The translations under genes were made by a program, and so were the position numbers. DNA of 64,000 nucleotides. It comes from Euglena gracilis. Lineage: Eukaryota; Euglenida; Euglenophyceae; Euglenales. How positions within the stretch are numbered: position 1 is the stretch's first letter; each line of letters begins with the position of its first letter. The stretch is taken from the NCBI GenBank assembly GCA_039621445.1, contig CP154957.1, forward strand, positions 32,382,399 through 32,446,398. The letters run 5' to 3'. Below are positions 1 to 9,889 of the stretch, in pieces. The notes under the pieces were generated by a model. It was given only the letters and a program-made list of their open reading frames with translations. It did no database searches and had not been told where the DNA came from.

Positions 1-199
1 CCCCCCCCCGGCACATAGCACCTATTCCGGGGAGGGGGGAGTGCGAACGTCCTCAAAAAAAAACCCTGCCCAGAAATTTCATTCTGTTATTTCACATTGG
101 TTGAGATGGAGATTACGCAGGCACCTTTTCTTCACCATTGTGGTTCTTTCCATGGGCTCTGATGACTCCGATGACTGCACAACTCATGCTTGGGCTTGG

Positions 200-411
200 G
201 GAGAAGCAAAGGACGCAGGAACCGAAGAGGCACCCCGGTTGACACAATGCTCTCGCAGGCTCGCGCCAGGGCAGGCTGGTTGGTCGGCATTGAAGCCCAT
301 TCCTTGGCCAACGCCTTCAACGCTTTCTCGGCTGCCGTCTGCTGCGCCTCGGCGGCCTGCCAATCAACCCCAAAGCCAATTGAGCTCCCATGAACGTCTT
401 GAGCTGAAATG
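200..411 (-). CDS. Candidate internal exon, left-edge minus-strand gene
   Basis: On the minus strand a pyrimidine-rich tract ending TTTCATTTCAG (acceptor at about 412) opens an in-frame stretch. It encodes an alanine- and glutamine-rich, probably helical peptide containing DWQAAEAQQTAAEKAL and later QPALARACESIVST. Codon use is balanced and GC-rich, unlike the surrounding homopolymer-rich DNA. The downstream donor is not clear, so the low-coordinate end is approximate. It lies downstream in the transcription direction of the helicase exons at 1.0-3.8 kb and is probably a later exon of the same gene, continuing past the left edge. I do not recognise the domain. Confidence 0.5.
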
Positions 412-659
412 AAAGGAAACTGGTCAGACCAAAACCGTGCGCATTGCAATGTTGGTGGAGAGGCAGGCAAGAAGGCTGAGGTGACCCCTGTCTCCAGGGT
501 GTGGGGTCAGGGACATGCATCTCTTTCAGGACTGGGGTGGGGGTTGTGGACCAGCTTTAAACTTGGATTGGCGGGTCTGGCTGTCATAGGCATGTGTTTG
601 ATAAGTGCAAAAAAAGGACAGTTGAAAACTGTTTTCGAAAATAAGTGTGTTGCCCACAA

Positions 660-975
660 GATCGATCACTGCCAGGGTCCCTGGATCCCTTTGAGAATGG
701 GGCCATGCAATGTCCAGGGTTCATCACATCGTTTGAAGTCCCTGCAAGAAAGGGGCTTTGCTCGCGCTGCGCAGCAAGCACCTCTGGATGCCTCTTCGTT
801 TGCGCAGTGAGGGTGTACTGGACAGCGGTGGGGCCGAGGTTGGAGTCTCGCCCGACCACAAAGAACGGCATCTCTTCAATCACCGTTGGTCCACATTTGC
901 CCTCTGTTGGCGATTCTTGCAATAGTACATTTTCAAAACCGCCCCCAACCCGCAAAGCTCCCCAAACTACAACAG
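660..975 (-). CDS. Candidate exon(s), left-edge minus-strand gene
   Basis: Minus-strand frame open for about 100 codons after a possible acceptor (TTTTTCCAG, or GTTGTAG a few bases later). It contains peptide segments such as GPTVIEEMPFFVVGRDSN and QTKRHPEVLAAQREQ that look coding rather than random. The phase does not match the donor at 1004 in a simple way, so the segment may be two short exons with a roughly 40-base intron, or my boundary may be wrong. No helicase motif II (DEA.) is visible here. The product is unrecognised, and membership of the helicase gene is inferred from strand and position only. Confidence 0.42.
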
Positions 976-1003
976 CTGGAAAAAGACTGCTGGCTGGTCA
1001 GAC

Positions 1004-1109
1004 CCTGGTAAAGTCCTCTCCAACTTGAAAAATCTCCGGAAAGGACGACATCAGGTGTGTATCCTTGACTTCGGGCTCCTGGCGACCTACAATGCATCTT
1101 AGAACGAAC
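1004..1109 (-). CDS. Helicase gene exon following motif Ia
   Basis: The minus-strand acceptor TTCGCAG and a donor-like GTCTGA bound a frame reading FVLRCIVGRQEPEV and onward to DFTR. In superfamily 1 helicases of the UPF1/SETX group, the segment after motif Ia usually has a strand reading roughly 'vlRvGr', which fits here. The first base completes the split codon left by the exon at 1510-1592 (CT+G, Leu), so the two exons join in phase. The downstream junction is unresolved. The call rests on phase match, orientation and position; the residues alone would not identify it. Confidence 0.55.
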
Positions 1110-1509
1110 CTGCGAACATGAACTTGCAACATGCCAAAACTCGATGAAGCTTTTTAAATGAGCAAACCTGGTGTGGCATTGGGGAATATGAAAACGAAAG
1201 AAAGAATCACACCCATGAGCGTCACACCAGCAAGGCTGAAAAATGCAGTTCGCAGTGAGAAAGGAAAAAACAACACTTTTACTATTTGCAACCTGTAATT
1301 TCATAAATTTGCAACCTCTCAAGACAGTATTTATTTTGGGGAAAAAAGCAAACCCATAAATAAAAATGAAAACAATATTATTCTTCGCGAGAAAACGCAG
1401 CCCATTCTGACCTGATCCTGATTGAATTAGTCAGCCATAGGTCAAATAAAAAAAAGTAAGACGAAGGGTTGGCATTGCTGAGAAAATCTGCAAAACTTCG
1501 GATGCTCAC

Positions 1510-1592
1510 AGGTAAAGAAGGGCTGATGTGGTTGCGAGTTTTTCAGCGCACGAGTCAATGGCCTTGTTCTGCACGCTGAGCACCAGCGCGAC
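1510..1592 (-). CDS. SF1 helicase exon carrying motif Ia
   Basis: The minus-strand exon encodes VALVLSVQNKAIDSCAEKL. This aligns by eye with motif Ia of UPF1/IGHMBP2/SETX-type helicases (vLvcApsN.AvD.l.ekL), which helps couple nucleotide binding to the nucleic-acid strand. The donor is the canonical GTGAGC (1504-1509). The chosen acceptor GGGAG gives phase 0, matching the P-loop exon; CGCCAG four bases earlier in transcription is an alternative but is out of phase. The exon ends in phase 2 and joins the exon at 1004-1109. The intron between this exon and the P-loop exon contains the hAT-type element at 1649-1950. Confidence 0.7.
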
Positions 1593-1648
1593 CTCCCTGG
1601 CGCTCGTGGGGGAAGCAGAATGAAGAAACCCACCCTGCATCCATCCAT

Positions 1649-1950
1649 CAGGGCGGTCCTTAAGCAAAAAAAAAAAATCCCGTCCCGGCACAGCCGAGAA
1701 ATTTTTTTGAAAATCCATGACCGAAAAGTGGCCGTATTTTGCCCGAAACGGGTCGACTTCGGGAAAAAAAGTGATTCCTGGCACTTTTGGAACATCGCCC
1801 ATCCGCCCATAGCGTCAAAAAATGCGTTTTTCGACTTTTTGGTTTTCGACCCCCGTTCAAGTCCCGGTCGATCCTTGGTCGGGGGGGCGGTCCTTAAGGG
1901 GCGGTCCTTAACGAAAAAAAAAAACTTCCCGTCCCTTATGGACCGCCCTG
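1649..1950. mobile_element. Small non-autonomous hAT-type element in helicase intron
   Basis: The 302-base element starts CAGGGCGGTCC and ends GGACCGCCCTG as inverted ends. It is flanked by a perfect 8-base direct repeat CCATCCAT (1641-1648 and 1951-1958). CAGGG-type ends with 8-base target duplications are hallmarks of the hAT superfamily. No transposase frame is present, so it would need a transposase from elsewhere. It sits inside the intron between the P-loop and motif Ia exons and so probably leaves the protein unaffected. Confidence 0.82.
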
Positions 1951-2405
1951 CCATCCATATGCTTCACATAACAGGTGGGTCAGGTTTGGAATGGGCTTTG
2001 GTGGGAAACAGGCGAGAGCTTCCGTTCCAGCAATGGGCATTTTAAGGCGGCGGTTGTCGCTCTTAAGACGCAGTCTGGCTTTTCGGCGTGCACAATTGCA
2101 CACACGAATCATTCTTTTGAAAATCGTAATAAATGGCACCAAAACCTGTATAAAGTGCAGAGGAAAGTACAAAGGCTTTGATTGTTAGACCAGGTGTTCC
2201 CACAGCATAAGGTGCACGTACACCTGGCATGTGTGTGTTCGAAAGCCTTCCCACTTTGACTTTAGAAGAATTGTTGGTCCGTGGCGCTTTCCCACTGACA
2301 GACAAATTGACCACTTGCTTCATTTTCTCGACGCAAATTTCTTTTCAAGGTTAACAGAAAAAAGTGCGCTCCAAGTGGACCCACTTGCTACTCCCAGCTG
2401 GGCAC

Positions 2406-2498
2406 ACGGGAGTGAAGGACATGGAAAATCGTCGTGGACTTTCCAGTGCCCGGTGGGCCCTGGATGCCCTCCAACTCAAAGCGTAGACCCGCCCACGC
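2406..2498 (-). CDS. Superfamily 1 helicase exon with Walker A P-loop
   Basis: The minus-strand exon of 31 codons reads AWAGLRFELEGIQ, then GPPGTGKSTTIFHVL, then HSR. The P-loop is of the GPPGTGK[ST] type seen in UPF1, SETX/Sen1, IGHMBP2 and related SF1 RNA/DNA helicases. The lysine binds the ATP phosphates and the following serine/threonine co-ordinates magnesium. The acceptor is AGCACAG and the donor GTGCCC, with both phases 0. It joins in frame upstream to the exon at 3173-3357 and downstream to motif Ia at 1510-1592. An in-frame TAG nine bases past the donor lies in the intron. The family call is strong, but the subfamily cannot be fixed without motifs II-VI. Confidence 0.85.
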
Positions 2499-3172
2499 CT
2501 GTGCTTACAGCAAGTCACTGTTTGATCAAGCTGGCAAACAGGAAAAAAATCCGCACAACCGAAAGAAAGCAGGAAAGCTGAGAGAACGGGACCTTCAACA
2601 ATGCATTAAGGTAAAATTGATGATGAATTTGCGGCCGCTCCAAAACCTGGCTCTTCTGCACCCTGGTTCTTTTGCAGGATCGTCCGTAAGCTCCCAACCC
2701 TTTTCCGCTCTTGCTGGCGATGAACACATCATGAACACCCCTCCTTAAGCACGGGCTTGGACTGGCCACTGCCGCGTATTGTGGGCCATTGCAGGGCACG
2801 GCCTCGCTCAGGGCCTGGCCAGGCAGCAACGATTTGGGGCAAGGCAGCCGGCCAAAACCTCATGCGCCACCTTGCTGGGGAACAATCAAACTTCTGAGGC
2901 TGACTGTAGCATATCAAAAAAAAAAACTGGGAATGCGCAAAATAAATGTGGAAAATAGCAAAGCCGTAATAATGCATTTGCATTGTGCTCTTCGCAAAGA
3001 GTCCCTTTGGGCGGCCAGTGTGGCATGAGCTTATACTGTGGAGGGAAAAAATGCAAATCGTGAAACATGTCCGAAACTGCAATCCTTTTGAAGCGTGTCA
3101 GCATTGCAGCGACTGCACTCTCGTCAGGTTCATTGTCTAATTACAAGTCACGAGGCAGCTCGGTTGCAGCAC

Positions 3173-3357
3173 CTTCCAAGAAGGGGGATACAGTGGTCCC
3201 TCGAATTCCAAGGAGCTGGCCGGTGCCTGGCTGAAAGCATGGGGCCGCCGCTTGCTGGGATCTGCAATGGCTGCCAGCAGGCCTTTGATTTTCCTCCTGA
3301 GGGGCCATCTGCTGGCCGGGATTCCTTGAGCCAGAATATCACCGGCAAGCAGCAATC
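3173..3357 (-). CDS. Helicase gene exon just upstream of the P-loop exon
   Basis: Minus-strand open frame with coding-like codon use. It contains LLLAGDILAQGIPASRWPLR, then KIKGLLAAIADPSKRRPHAF, and ends EFEGPLYPPSWK at donor GTGCTG (3172 leftward). The donor is phase 0 and joins directly to the phase-0 P-loop exon. The acceptor is either the AAG beside the C-run at about 3358 or the AAG some 30 bases further in, so the high-coordinate end is uncertain. The basic, helical segment would lie just N-terminal to the helicase core. No known domain is recognised. Confidence 0.63.
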
Positions 3358-3446
3358 CTTGGGGGGGGGGGGGGACAGGCAAAAACACTTTCAATTGTAT
3401 TTTGAACTGCTTTCAGGTTAAGATCTGTTAAAGACATTGGACGCAC

Positions 3447-3573
3447 TTGACTCCAAGTTTGTCTGAATTTGGCACGTGAACTATTCTTGTGCAGAGTTCC
3501 CTTTAGTGACGCAATTTCCCCATGTCCATTGATGCAAACCCAGCCCCGTTCGTTGGGTTCCTCAGGTTGTTTG
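3447..3573 (-). CDS. Candidate helicase gene exon
   Basis: Minus-strand segment between a GTCAAG acceptor and a canonical-looking donor GTGCGT. The frame reads KQPEEPNERGWVCINGHGEI and on through SLKGTLHKNSSR to FRQTWSQ. Its first base completes the phase-2 codon left by the exon at 3649-3782. Its end phase does not fit the exon at 3173-3357 exactly; an earlier donor (GTGCCA) would. No domain is recognised. The assignment to the helicase gene rests on strand, spacing and one matching phase. Confidence 0.55.
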
Positions 3574-3648
3574 CTTGACATGAATGGAACAGCATGCTAT
3601 GCAGAGGTCTGGCTTCGAGAATTCTGGGAGGCGCAGTCAAGGCACCAC

Positions 3649-3782
3649 CAGAAGCGAGAACGCATCAGGAACAGTTTCCATGGTGCGAAGTGTTGATTTG
3701 GCAAGACCACATCCGGAAGAAACGTGATCGTGAAGGCAGGGTTGTACGGGAAGCCCCCCCCAGCCACCAAGGCATGCTCTGG
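3649..3782 (-). CDS. Candidate helicase gene exon
   Basis: Minus-strand exon from acceptor TTGACCAG to donor GTGGTG. It encodes PEHALVAGGGFPYNPAFTIT, then FLPDVVLPNQHFAPWKLFLM. It starts in phase 0 and ends in phase 2, compatible with the exon at 3447-3573. The mixed hydrophobic composition suggests a folded domain N-terminal to the helicase core. I do not recognise it. This is the most upstream exon I can link by phase to the left-edge gene. Confidence 0.55.
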
Positions 3783-4319
3783 CTGGTCAAACTTCTTCCT
3801 CCCCGACTTGTGAACACTTGTGAACTTATGGGGTTCATTAGATCTGGTTTGGTTGGTCGGCTGAAGGGGGGGGTTAAGGAATGGGGGGGGGGGGGTCAAG
3901 GAATTACTGGTGAAAATCCGACCCCCCAGAATGACCCCCCAAACCCCCCAAATTGACAAATTTTGGGAAATTTGGTCAAAAATTGAATTTTTGATGATGG
4001 TTGATCACAAAAAAATGACAAAAAATCAGTTTTCGAGATTTTCCTGACCAAAACCAAGGGATTGGAGCCTGAGAATGCATGGGGGGGGGGGGATTGGACG
4101 AACTGGGACTTGCAGGACACAGTCAATAAGGGAAGCAAAAAAGCAGCAAAAAAAAAACTCACAAAACGGCGAGCAGGCTATCATATGGTATAATGGAAAA
4201 CTGCTATGGCATCCGAGTTTCATTTCGTCCTCATTTCAGCAATTCATCACCATTCACAGATGAAAGCATGGACGAACGGGTGTGAGGAAACATGATTTCA
4301 GAATCATTTCCAGATCGGT

Positions 4320-5045
4320 GCCAGGCTGTTTTTTTACCAACCCCGGGGGGAGGGGGGGTCCGGAGTGCCTATGAGTGCCTGCCCAGGCAGGCACTACCCC
4401 CCCCCCCCGGGGTCCGATTTCGGCCTGTGCCCAGGTACATTCCTTTGAAAATAAGCCATTTTTGGCTCCCCGGCGCCTTCGGCGCCGGGTCTGTGCTAGG
4501 GCACTTTTGGCCGTGTGCCCTACCCCCCCTGGGGGGTCGGATTTGGAGTCCCCCCCAGGGTTCGATATAAGGACAGGTGGGGGGGGGGTGGTCCGGACCC
4601 CCCCCTGCGGGCCAGGAGGGGGGGGGGGGGGGGGGGGGAACCCCCCCCCCCACCTAAACAGGTGCGCGGTCAGGGTGGCCGAATTTTCGGCCCGGCGCAA
4701 AGCGCCGGGCCGAAAATTTTTGACCCCCCAAAACGACCCAAAGTGCCATTTTGGGCACTTTTTGGGCAAAAATGTGCCAAAAATGCAAAAAATTTTCGGC
4801 GCGAAGCGCCGGAGGAAAAAATTGACCCTTTTTGGGGGGGGTCAATTTTTGCCCCCCAGGGTCGGTCCGGACCCCCCTTGCAGGTGGGGGGGGGGGTGGT
4901 CCGGACCCCCCCCTGCGGGCCAGGATGGGGGGGGGTGGGGGGGGGCACCTCCCCCCACCTAAACCATGTACGCCCTCCTTATATCGAACCCTGGTCCCCC
5001 CCCCAGGGTGGGGTCGGCACCCGACTAAAATACTGCCTGGTCGGT
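4320..5045. repeat. G/C-run repeat block, family S
   Basis: No gene is seen. The block is built from long G and C runs around shared modules: GGTCCGGACCCCCC, CCCCACCTAAAC, TTCGATATAAGG and GGCGCGAAGCGCCGG-type palindromes set in A/T-rich TTTTTGGGCA stretches. The same modules recur at 5870-6180, 12,895-13,230 and 34,800-35,180, so this is a dispersed family. Long open frames here are low-complexity proline/glycine translations of the runs, not proteins. Confidence 0.6.
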
Positions 5046-5759
5046 GCGCCGTCGGAAGACTTTTACATGTGAGTGGCGCTTCCAGGATTTGAATTTTTTC
5101 AGCGTCACTCCTCTCTTTTGCCTTCAACATGAGGACAAGATTTTTGTCCTCACACAAAGCACATTTTCAAATAAGCCTGAGGGTGGAATGGCATCTACCA
5201 TATAAAATGGCTTTCTGGTGTCGTCTTCGTTATTGTTACAGACATTTCCTTGTCATTGGTATTGCTGCTGACTTTGAAGAAACGTCAAAAAAAAACAAGT
5301 ATACAATTTGCTCGAGACAAAAGTTCAGCACTTGGCATCTGTTTGGACAGGTCAGAGTTGCAGATTGTCTGTAGTTTGATGCATTATGCATCGCATCCCA
5401 ACCCCCCTCCTGGCATCGTCTGGCTGCCAAAAAAAATGCACCAGTTGTATCCCCCAGTGAACAAAGAGAACAGGACTCGAGGGGGGCTTCAGCCCCTAAA
5501 ATCGTGAAAAGGTCCCAAAACGGGTGATTTTTGGACACAATTTGATTGTTTGCCCTTTTGCATGTGTCAAAAAAATGGCATTTTGGGGATATTTTTGTTC
5601 ATTGTCAACAATTGCCCTTTTTTAGACCTATTTTCAGACCCTCCCGTGGGAAAGATACTTTCAGCTGAAACTTTGAGCTGAAAAAAAAAAGAACACCCAA
5701 AAAAATAACACCCCCTTGGGAGTTTTCAGCAAAGGACACAAACAGTAGACCTAGGGTCT

Positions 5760-6285
5760 GATTTGGGGGGGGGGGGTAAGTTTCTGGGATTCTCATTCAA
5801 CAGGGGGGAGCAGCCAACCAAAACTTCTAGCAAGCCCAAATTTCTCGCCCAAGCCCCACACCAAGGTTTGATCTTAAGTCAGCTGGGGGGGGGGGGGAGA
5901 ACAGTGGCGCAATCCGGATGATCGATTTTTGGCTCTTGGTGCGAAGTGCCGCGCCGAAAAATTCCCAAGGTCGGCAAAAAACATAATTTTGGGCACTTTG
6001 GGGGGGGGGATTCAAACATACGGCACAATGCGCCAGGAAGAAAATTTTAAAGGTCTGGGTAACCCCCCCCCAGTCCGGACCCCCTTGGCAGGTGGGGGAT
6101 CCTGCCCCCTCGGTCCAGCGGAGGGACACCCCCTGTCTAAAGCCCGTGCACCCGACATCTATCAAACCCTGGCCAGAAAGATGTGCATGACAAATAATGG
6201 GGGGGACGCAATAAAACAAAAGGATTTGACACCACAACAGCCAGAAATGGGGGTTCAACCTAAACTGGGCGGTATAACCAAATGA
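5760..6285. repeat. Dispersed repeat remnants
   Basis: G-rich sequence with the GGTCCGG/CAGGTGGGGG modules of the 4.3-5.0 kb block and a small GCGAAGTGCCGCGCC palindrome. No convincing exon. The neighbouring 5050-5760 stretch is mixed sequence with short frames of weak coding character, and I see nothing firm in it. Confidence 0.35.
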
Positions 6286-6429
6286 TTGACCGACACTGGG
6301 CAAAAAACAATAATGATTATAAGGAAGGCAAGCCGGTGCATCCCGCACATCAGCAGGGGTGGCGAACGCCTTCCTTGGGTCAGGGGACTTGGGTGTGGGG
6401 CCGTGGGCGGACTGGACTGCAGGGTGAGG

Positions 6430-6550
6430 ATGGCGGTGAAGTCACCCATGAAATCCCCGAAGAACCCGAGGTCCAACGCAATGTCCTTTGCACAGTGGGG
6501 CGTTCGCAACAGTTGCCCTTGGCACATCACTGCGTGCAATCGGGGGGAAG
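6430..6550 (-). CDS. Weak candidate exon, minus strand
   Basis: A minus-strand frame reads QLLRTPHCAKDIALDLGFFG and then DFMGDFTAILTLQ, with GC-balanced codons unlike the flanking repeats. Possible splice signals exist (AAG acceptor, GTGACT donor). The plus strand is also open here, so the call is weak. It lies just beside the hAT-type element at 6592-7108. Confidence 0.28.
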
Positions 6551-6591
6551 AGGGAGACTGTTGAAAGAGGTATTCGGTGAGCTATGTGGAT

Positions 6592-7108
6592 CATGGGATT
6601 CCTTAAGGACACCCCGGGGGAGGGGGGGGGTCCAGCCTCCGGCTGGCAAAAAGGCTGCTGGCTGGAAACGAGCTGCTAGCTGGACCCCCCGGGGGGAGGG
6701 GGGGGAGGGAGGTCCAGGGCCGGAGGGGGCTGTGCTGGGCTGGGTCGATGAAAAACAAAAATTTCAAAAACATTTTTGCCTTCTCGACATTTTGATGGAT
6801 GGAGATAGATCAAGGTTGGGGGACTGTGATGGAGGAAGCTGTGATGAGGGGAAAAAAATGCAGGGATGGGTGAGCTGGGCAGCCCAGTTGGCTGGCCAGA
6901 CTGCGGCCGGCTGGCCAGTTGGCTGGCCAGCCTGCGGCTGGCTGGCCCAGCCTCCAGCCGGGCTGGACCCAACTTTATTTCACTCGACCCCCCCCCCCTG
7001 GGGGGGGCTCCCAGCCCCGATTTGGGCTGCTGGCTGGATTTGAGCTGCTGGCTGGCTGGACCCCCCCCCCGGGGGGATGGAGTCCCCTCCAGCTTAAGAA
7101 ATCCCCTG
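6592..7108. mobile_element. Non-autonomous hAT-type element, family A copy 1
   Basis: The element starts CATGGGATTCCTTAAG and ends CTTAAGAAATCCCCTG, imperfect inverted ends. Its flanks are ATGTGGAT (6584-6591) and GTGTGGAT (7109-7116), a 7-of-8 match to an 8-base target duplication. The interior is rich in GGCTGG/CCAGCC and G/C runs. Three relatives lie at 22,558, 36,687 and 59,055. There is no transposase. It may interrupt former coding sequence: the minus-strand flank reads SETIACKDLNAVIH straight into the element. Confidence 0.78.
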
Positions 7109-8060
7109 GTGTGGATCACTGCATTGAGGTCTTTGCAAGCTATCGTTTCAGAACAACTGCAAGGTGGGTACGAGATTGGTCCGATTGGTGATGGGGACAC
7201 AGCTCAACAATGTGTTGGATTCGTCCAGAAATCATGTGGCAACTGCTTGCATTGTTTCCTTTCATGGATTCATTCCAGCAACCCTGGATTGGCAGTCCCC
7301 ATGTGAGCGTGCGTGCAGTTGTGTCCCCTCCGCCTTGGAGAACGTCCGTTCAGCCCCCTCCCAGGGCATGCTGACAGGCGGAATTGCCCTCGGCCGGAAA
7401 TAAACGTGTTGCTGAACGCGGTGCTGGTTCCAGCGCAAGGTCAGCCAGCGCAGACCCGGGAGTGAAGGCCAGCTCTTGGTCTATTCTCAAAAAGCGGAGC
7501 AACCACAAGCCTTTGTTGAAGACAAGCAAATGGTTGTGCTGGAGGGCCGGTGCGCAAACTGAAAGCAAAACATAAAAAAATTCAAAAAATGCCACCTTTC
7601 CATGCCACCCAAAAATTACATGTGTGTGTGTGAAAAAGAAGACACAAATATCTCAAAAACCGTTTTTTGCATATGAAAAAAAAAATGGCACAAAACAAAA
7701 GAAGGGAAAGAGAAATAAACCCTCACTGATCAGCTGTGATTCCGAAACCTCTGCAATATTGCAATATTGGCTGGGAAGAAACTAAATTGGAATCGAAGGG
7801 GAAATAGCCACATGAATACAGTTTGATCACAAATGCATCAACACTCAAAATTGGATGGATGAAAAAGCCTACATGAATCAAATGTGCTGCAACGGTTTCG
7901 AACAAGATCAAAGCACAGGTAATCATAAATGAGCATTGTTTGCATCTGGTCAGCAATCATCAGGAATGAATTTAGGAAAGGAAGCACCGGCCCAGATGGA
8001 GATCGATCAACTTGAATTTGTTGCCTTCTGCACACTGGGCAGAATGGGGCCATATGGCAC

Positions 8061-8187
8061 CTGTTTGAAAACAATGGCAACAGTGGCCTGACGGGATCCA
8101 TACATGTGTGCAACACCAGACTCGGATTGTAACTTCCAAATCCTGCCTGTTCAGCTGCACCCAGGGTGAAACACTTTCGGAAAATTC
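8061..8187 (-). CDS. Exon of unidentified minus-strand gene
   Basis: The acceptor is a strong pyrimidine tract ending CTGCCATTTTAG and the donor is AACAG/GTGCCA. The frame is IFRKCFTLGAAEQAGFGSYN, then SLVLHTCMDPVRPLL and PLFSN. It begins in the phase left by the upstream exon at 8244-8328 (G+GA, Gly) and ends in phase 2. A second frame is also open, which lowers certainty about the peptide but not about the splice signals. The product is unrecognised. It could be an N-terminal exon of the left-edge helicase gene or belong to a separate gene on the same strand. Confidence 0.58.
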
Positions 8188-8243
8188 CTAAAATGGCAGA
8201 AGAGAAAAGATAAGGTTGACAAACAAATGGTTTGAATACAAAC

Positions 8244-8328
8244 CCTGCCTCAACAATCGAGCAACGGTGGACCCAGATGTGCGGCCTGTGAACTTCGTGA
8301 GCCACTGGACTTGAGTTGCAGTTGAAGC
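8244..8328 (-). CDS. Exon of unidentified minus-strand gene
   Basis: The 85-base segment runs from acceptor TTTCTCTTCAG to donor CAGG/GTTTGT. It reads ASTATQVQWLTKFTG, then RTSGSTVARLLRQ. The pyrimidine-rich acceptor, plausible donor, sensible peptide and phase fit with the exon at 8061-8187 make a good exon model with a 56-base intron. The family is not recognised. Confidence 0.6.
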
Positions 8329-8689
8329 CTGAAGAGAAATGCGGCACTGTTTGCATGCGATCCTGCAACCTTTTCATTGGGCCAGCAACTTCAGGTTCAG
8401 GACACTGTCATCGGCGGATATGTGCACACACTTATGCATGCTGCACATATATTCCACATTCCTGAACAGACCACAGACGATGCCAGCATGTGGATTTGCA
8501 ATAAGAACAAAAAACGATGAGATGGAAACATTTATGTGGCAAATGCCTAAACTTCAAATGACTTGTATGCATGCAGCTTTCTTGTTGACTTGTGTTGCGA
8601 AACTTGTTTGTGCTCTCTTCAACAACCATGATGGCATGTTTGAAGCATCATCTGAGTTGAAGAGATGGAGGCAGCAAAAGACATAACCC

Positions 8690-8840
8690 AAATCCAAGAA
8701 TTGGAGGAGACCGAGTGGAGCATTTCCTCTGCAACCAAACAATGGTGATTGGAAGCACAAAAGTTTGGGCTGGCTGTGGGCCCCCGGGGATGCAAGCCAG
8801 GTTGTAACTGAGGTGGTCCTAAGCTCCTGGTCCCCAAAAG
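8690..8840 (-). CDS. Weak candidate exon, minus strand
   Basis: Two minus-strand frames are open here. The better one contains SPNFCASNHHCLVAEEMLH and SVSSNSWIW, with an internal TTTGGTTGCAG that could be an acceptor. The stretch lacks the homopolymer runs of repeats. It would lie upstream of the 8.06-8.33 kb exons. Boundaries are uncertain and I do not recognise the product. Confidence 0.3.
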
Positions 8841-8963
8841 CTAAAAACTGACACAAAAAATAATTTCCAAAAAATGTGCATACCAACAACAAAGACGTCC
8901 AAAGACGCTCAAAAAACACCATTATAACCATACTTGGCCACTTCTTTAAAAGAAATGGTGTTT

Positions 8964-9452
8964 TGGTGCCAATCATACATCTCTTTAAGGACCCCGGGGG
9001 GGGGGGGTGCTGGGCTAGGGCTAGAAATTTGGGCTGGCTAGAAATTTGGGCTGGCTAGCCCGCCCCCCCCCGGGGGGGGGGGGGGGCTAGGCCCCGGCTG
9101 GACCCGAACCGGGGCGAGCTGGACTGAAATCGGAAAAATGCCCAAAAATGACCTGCAGAACACAGTTTTGAAAAAATGATGCATCTGAAACCCCCCAAAA
9201 AATGCCCCAAACGCCCCCCAAACCCCATTTTTGGCCACTTTTGAACACAATTTTCCAAAAAATTTCGGCGCTTCGCGCCGAAAAAATTTTGTGCTGGACC
9301 CCCAAAAAAGGGGCTGGCTAGCTGGGCTAGCAGCACCCCCCCCGGGGGGGGGGGTGCTGCTGCGGCTGGGCTGGGCCCAAATCGGGGCTGGCTGCAGCCG
9401 CCCCCCCCCCCGGGGGGGTTCGCAAAACCTTAGAGAGATGTATGGTGCCAAT
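8964..9452. mobile_element. Inverted-repeat element between two coding-like segments
   Basis: The ends are imperfect inverted repeats of about 25 bases: left GGTGCCAATCATACATCTC, right the reverse complement of a near-identical GGCACCATACATCTCTC. The interior is G/C-run and GGCTGG-rich with a TTTCGGCGCTTCGCGCCGAAA palindrome, like the other small elements. On the minus strand the ends place AAG/GTTTTG and CTTTAAAG at the borders, so the element could be removed as an intron. No transposase is seen. Confidence 0.5.
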
Positions 9453-9660
9453 TTCGGCCATCGCAGCATCCCCCGGGCTGTATATAAGAAAAGCTCGGAA
9501 GAATCGTTGCCCCCATGCACAGTGTTCTGGGGAGATCCGACGGTGTATGTCACCCATGAGTGCTCCTCCGTCAAAAGAGCCTTCAGATGCTCAAAATACT
9601 CCATTTTCAGGTTATCCAAATTGATCGCCGCCAGCCTCACCATGGTCACAAACATGCAAA
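9450..9660 (-). CDS. Candidate exon of unidentified minus-strand gene
   Basis: The minus-strand frame reads VRLAAINLDNLKMEYFEHLK, then ALLTEEHSWVTYTVGSPQNT and later SSELFLYTARGMLRWPKLAP. The composition is clearly protein-like and differs from the repeats on both sides. The frame runs into the inverted-repeat element at its low-coordinate end, where AAG/GTTTTG could be a donor. The upstream boundary is not clear. No family is recognised. Confidence 0.5.
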
Positions 9661-9889
9661 AATGTGAACGCATTTGTAACGGATTGCACCTTGGGTGGGA
9701 GGCATGTCACAGGGGGTTACAAGAACGGAAGTCAATTTGGGCACCAAATAACCAGAAACCGGGTTAACATGACTCAAAGTTCCTCCTTTTGAGGGAAGAA
9801 GATGCAAGGGACCACCTGGTTCAAGGTCCCCCAAAAAAGCCGTCTTTCCCCTATAATTCCGTCCCCCGTGACCCGCTCCACCCTCCTTT

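Noticed and set aside
4375-5072. Overlapping frames up to 195 codons in the 4.3-5.1 kb block
   Set aside because: They are low-complexity translations of G/C runs shared with other repeat copies that break the frames.
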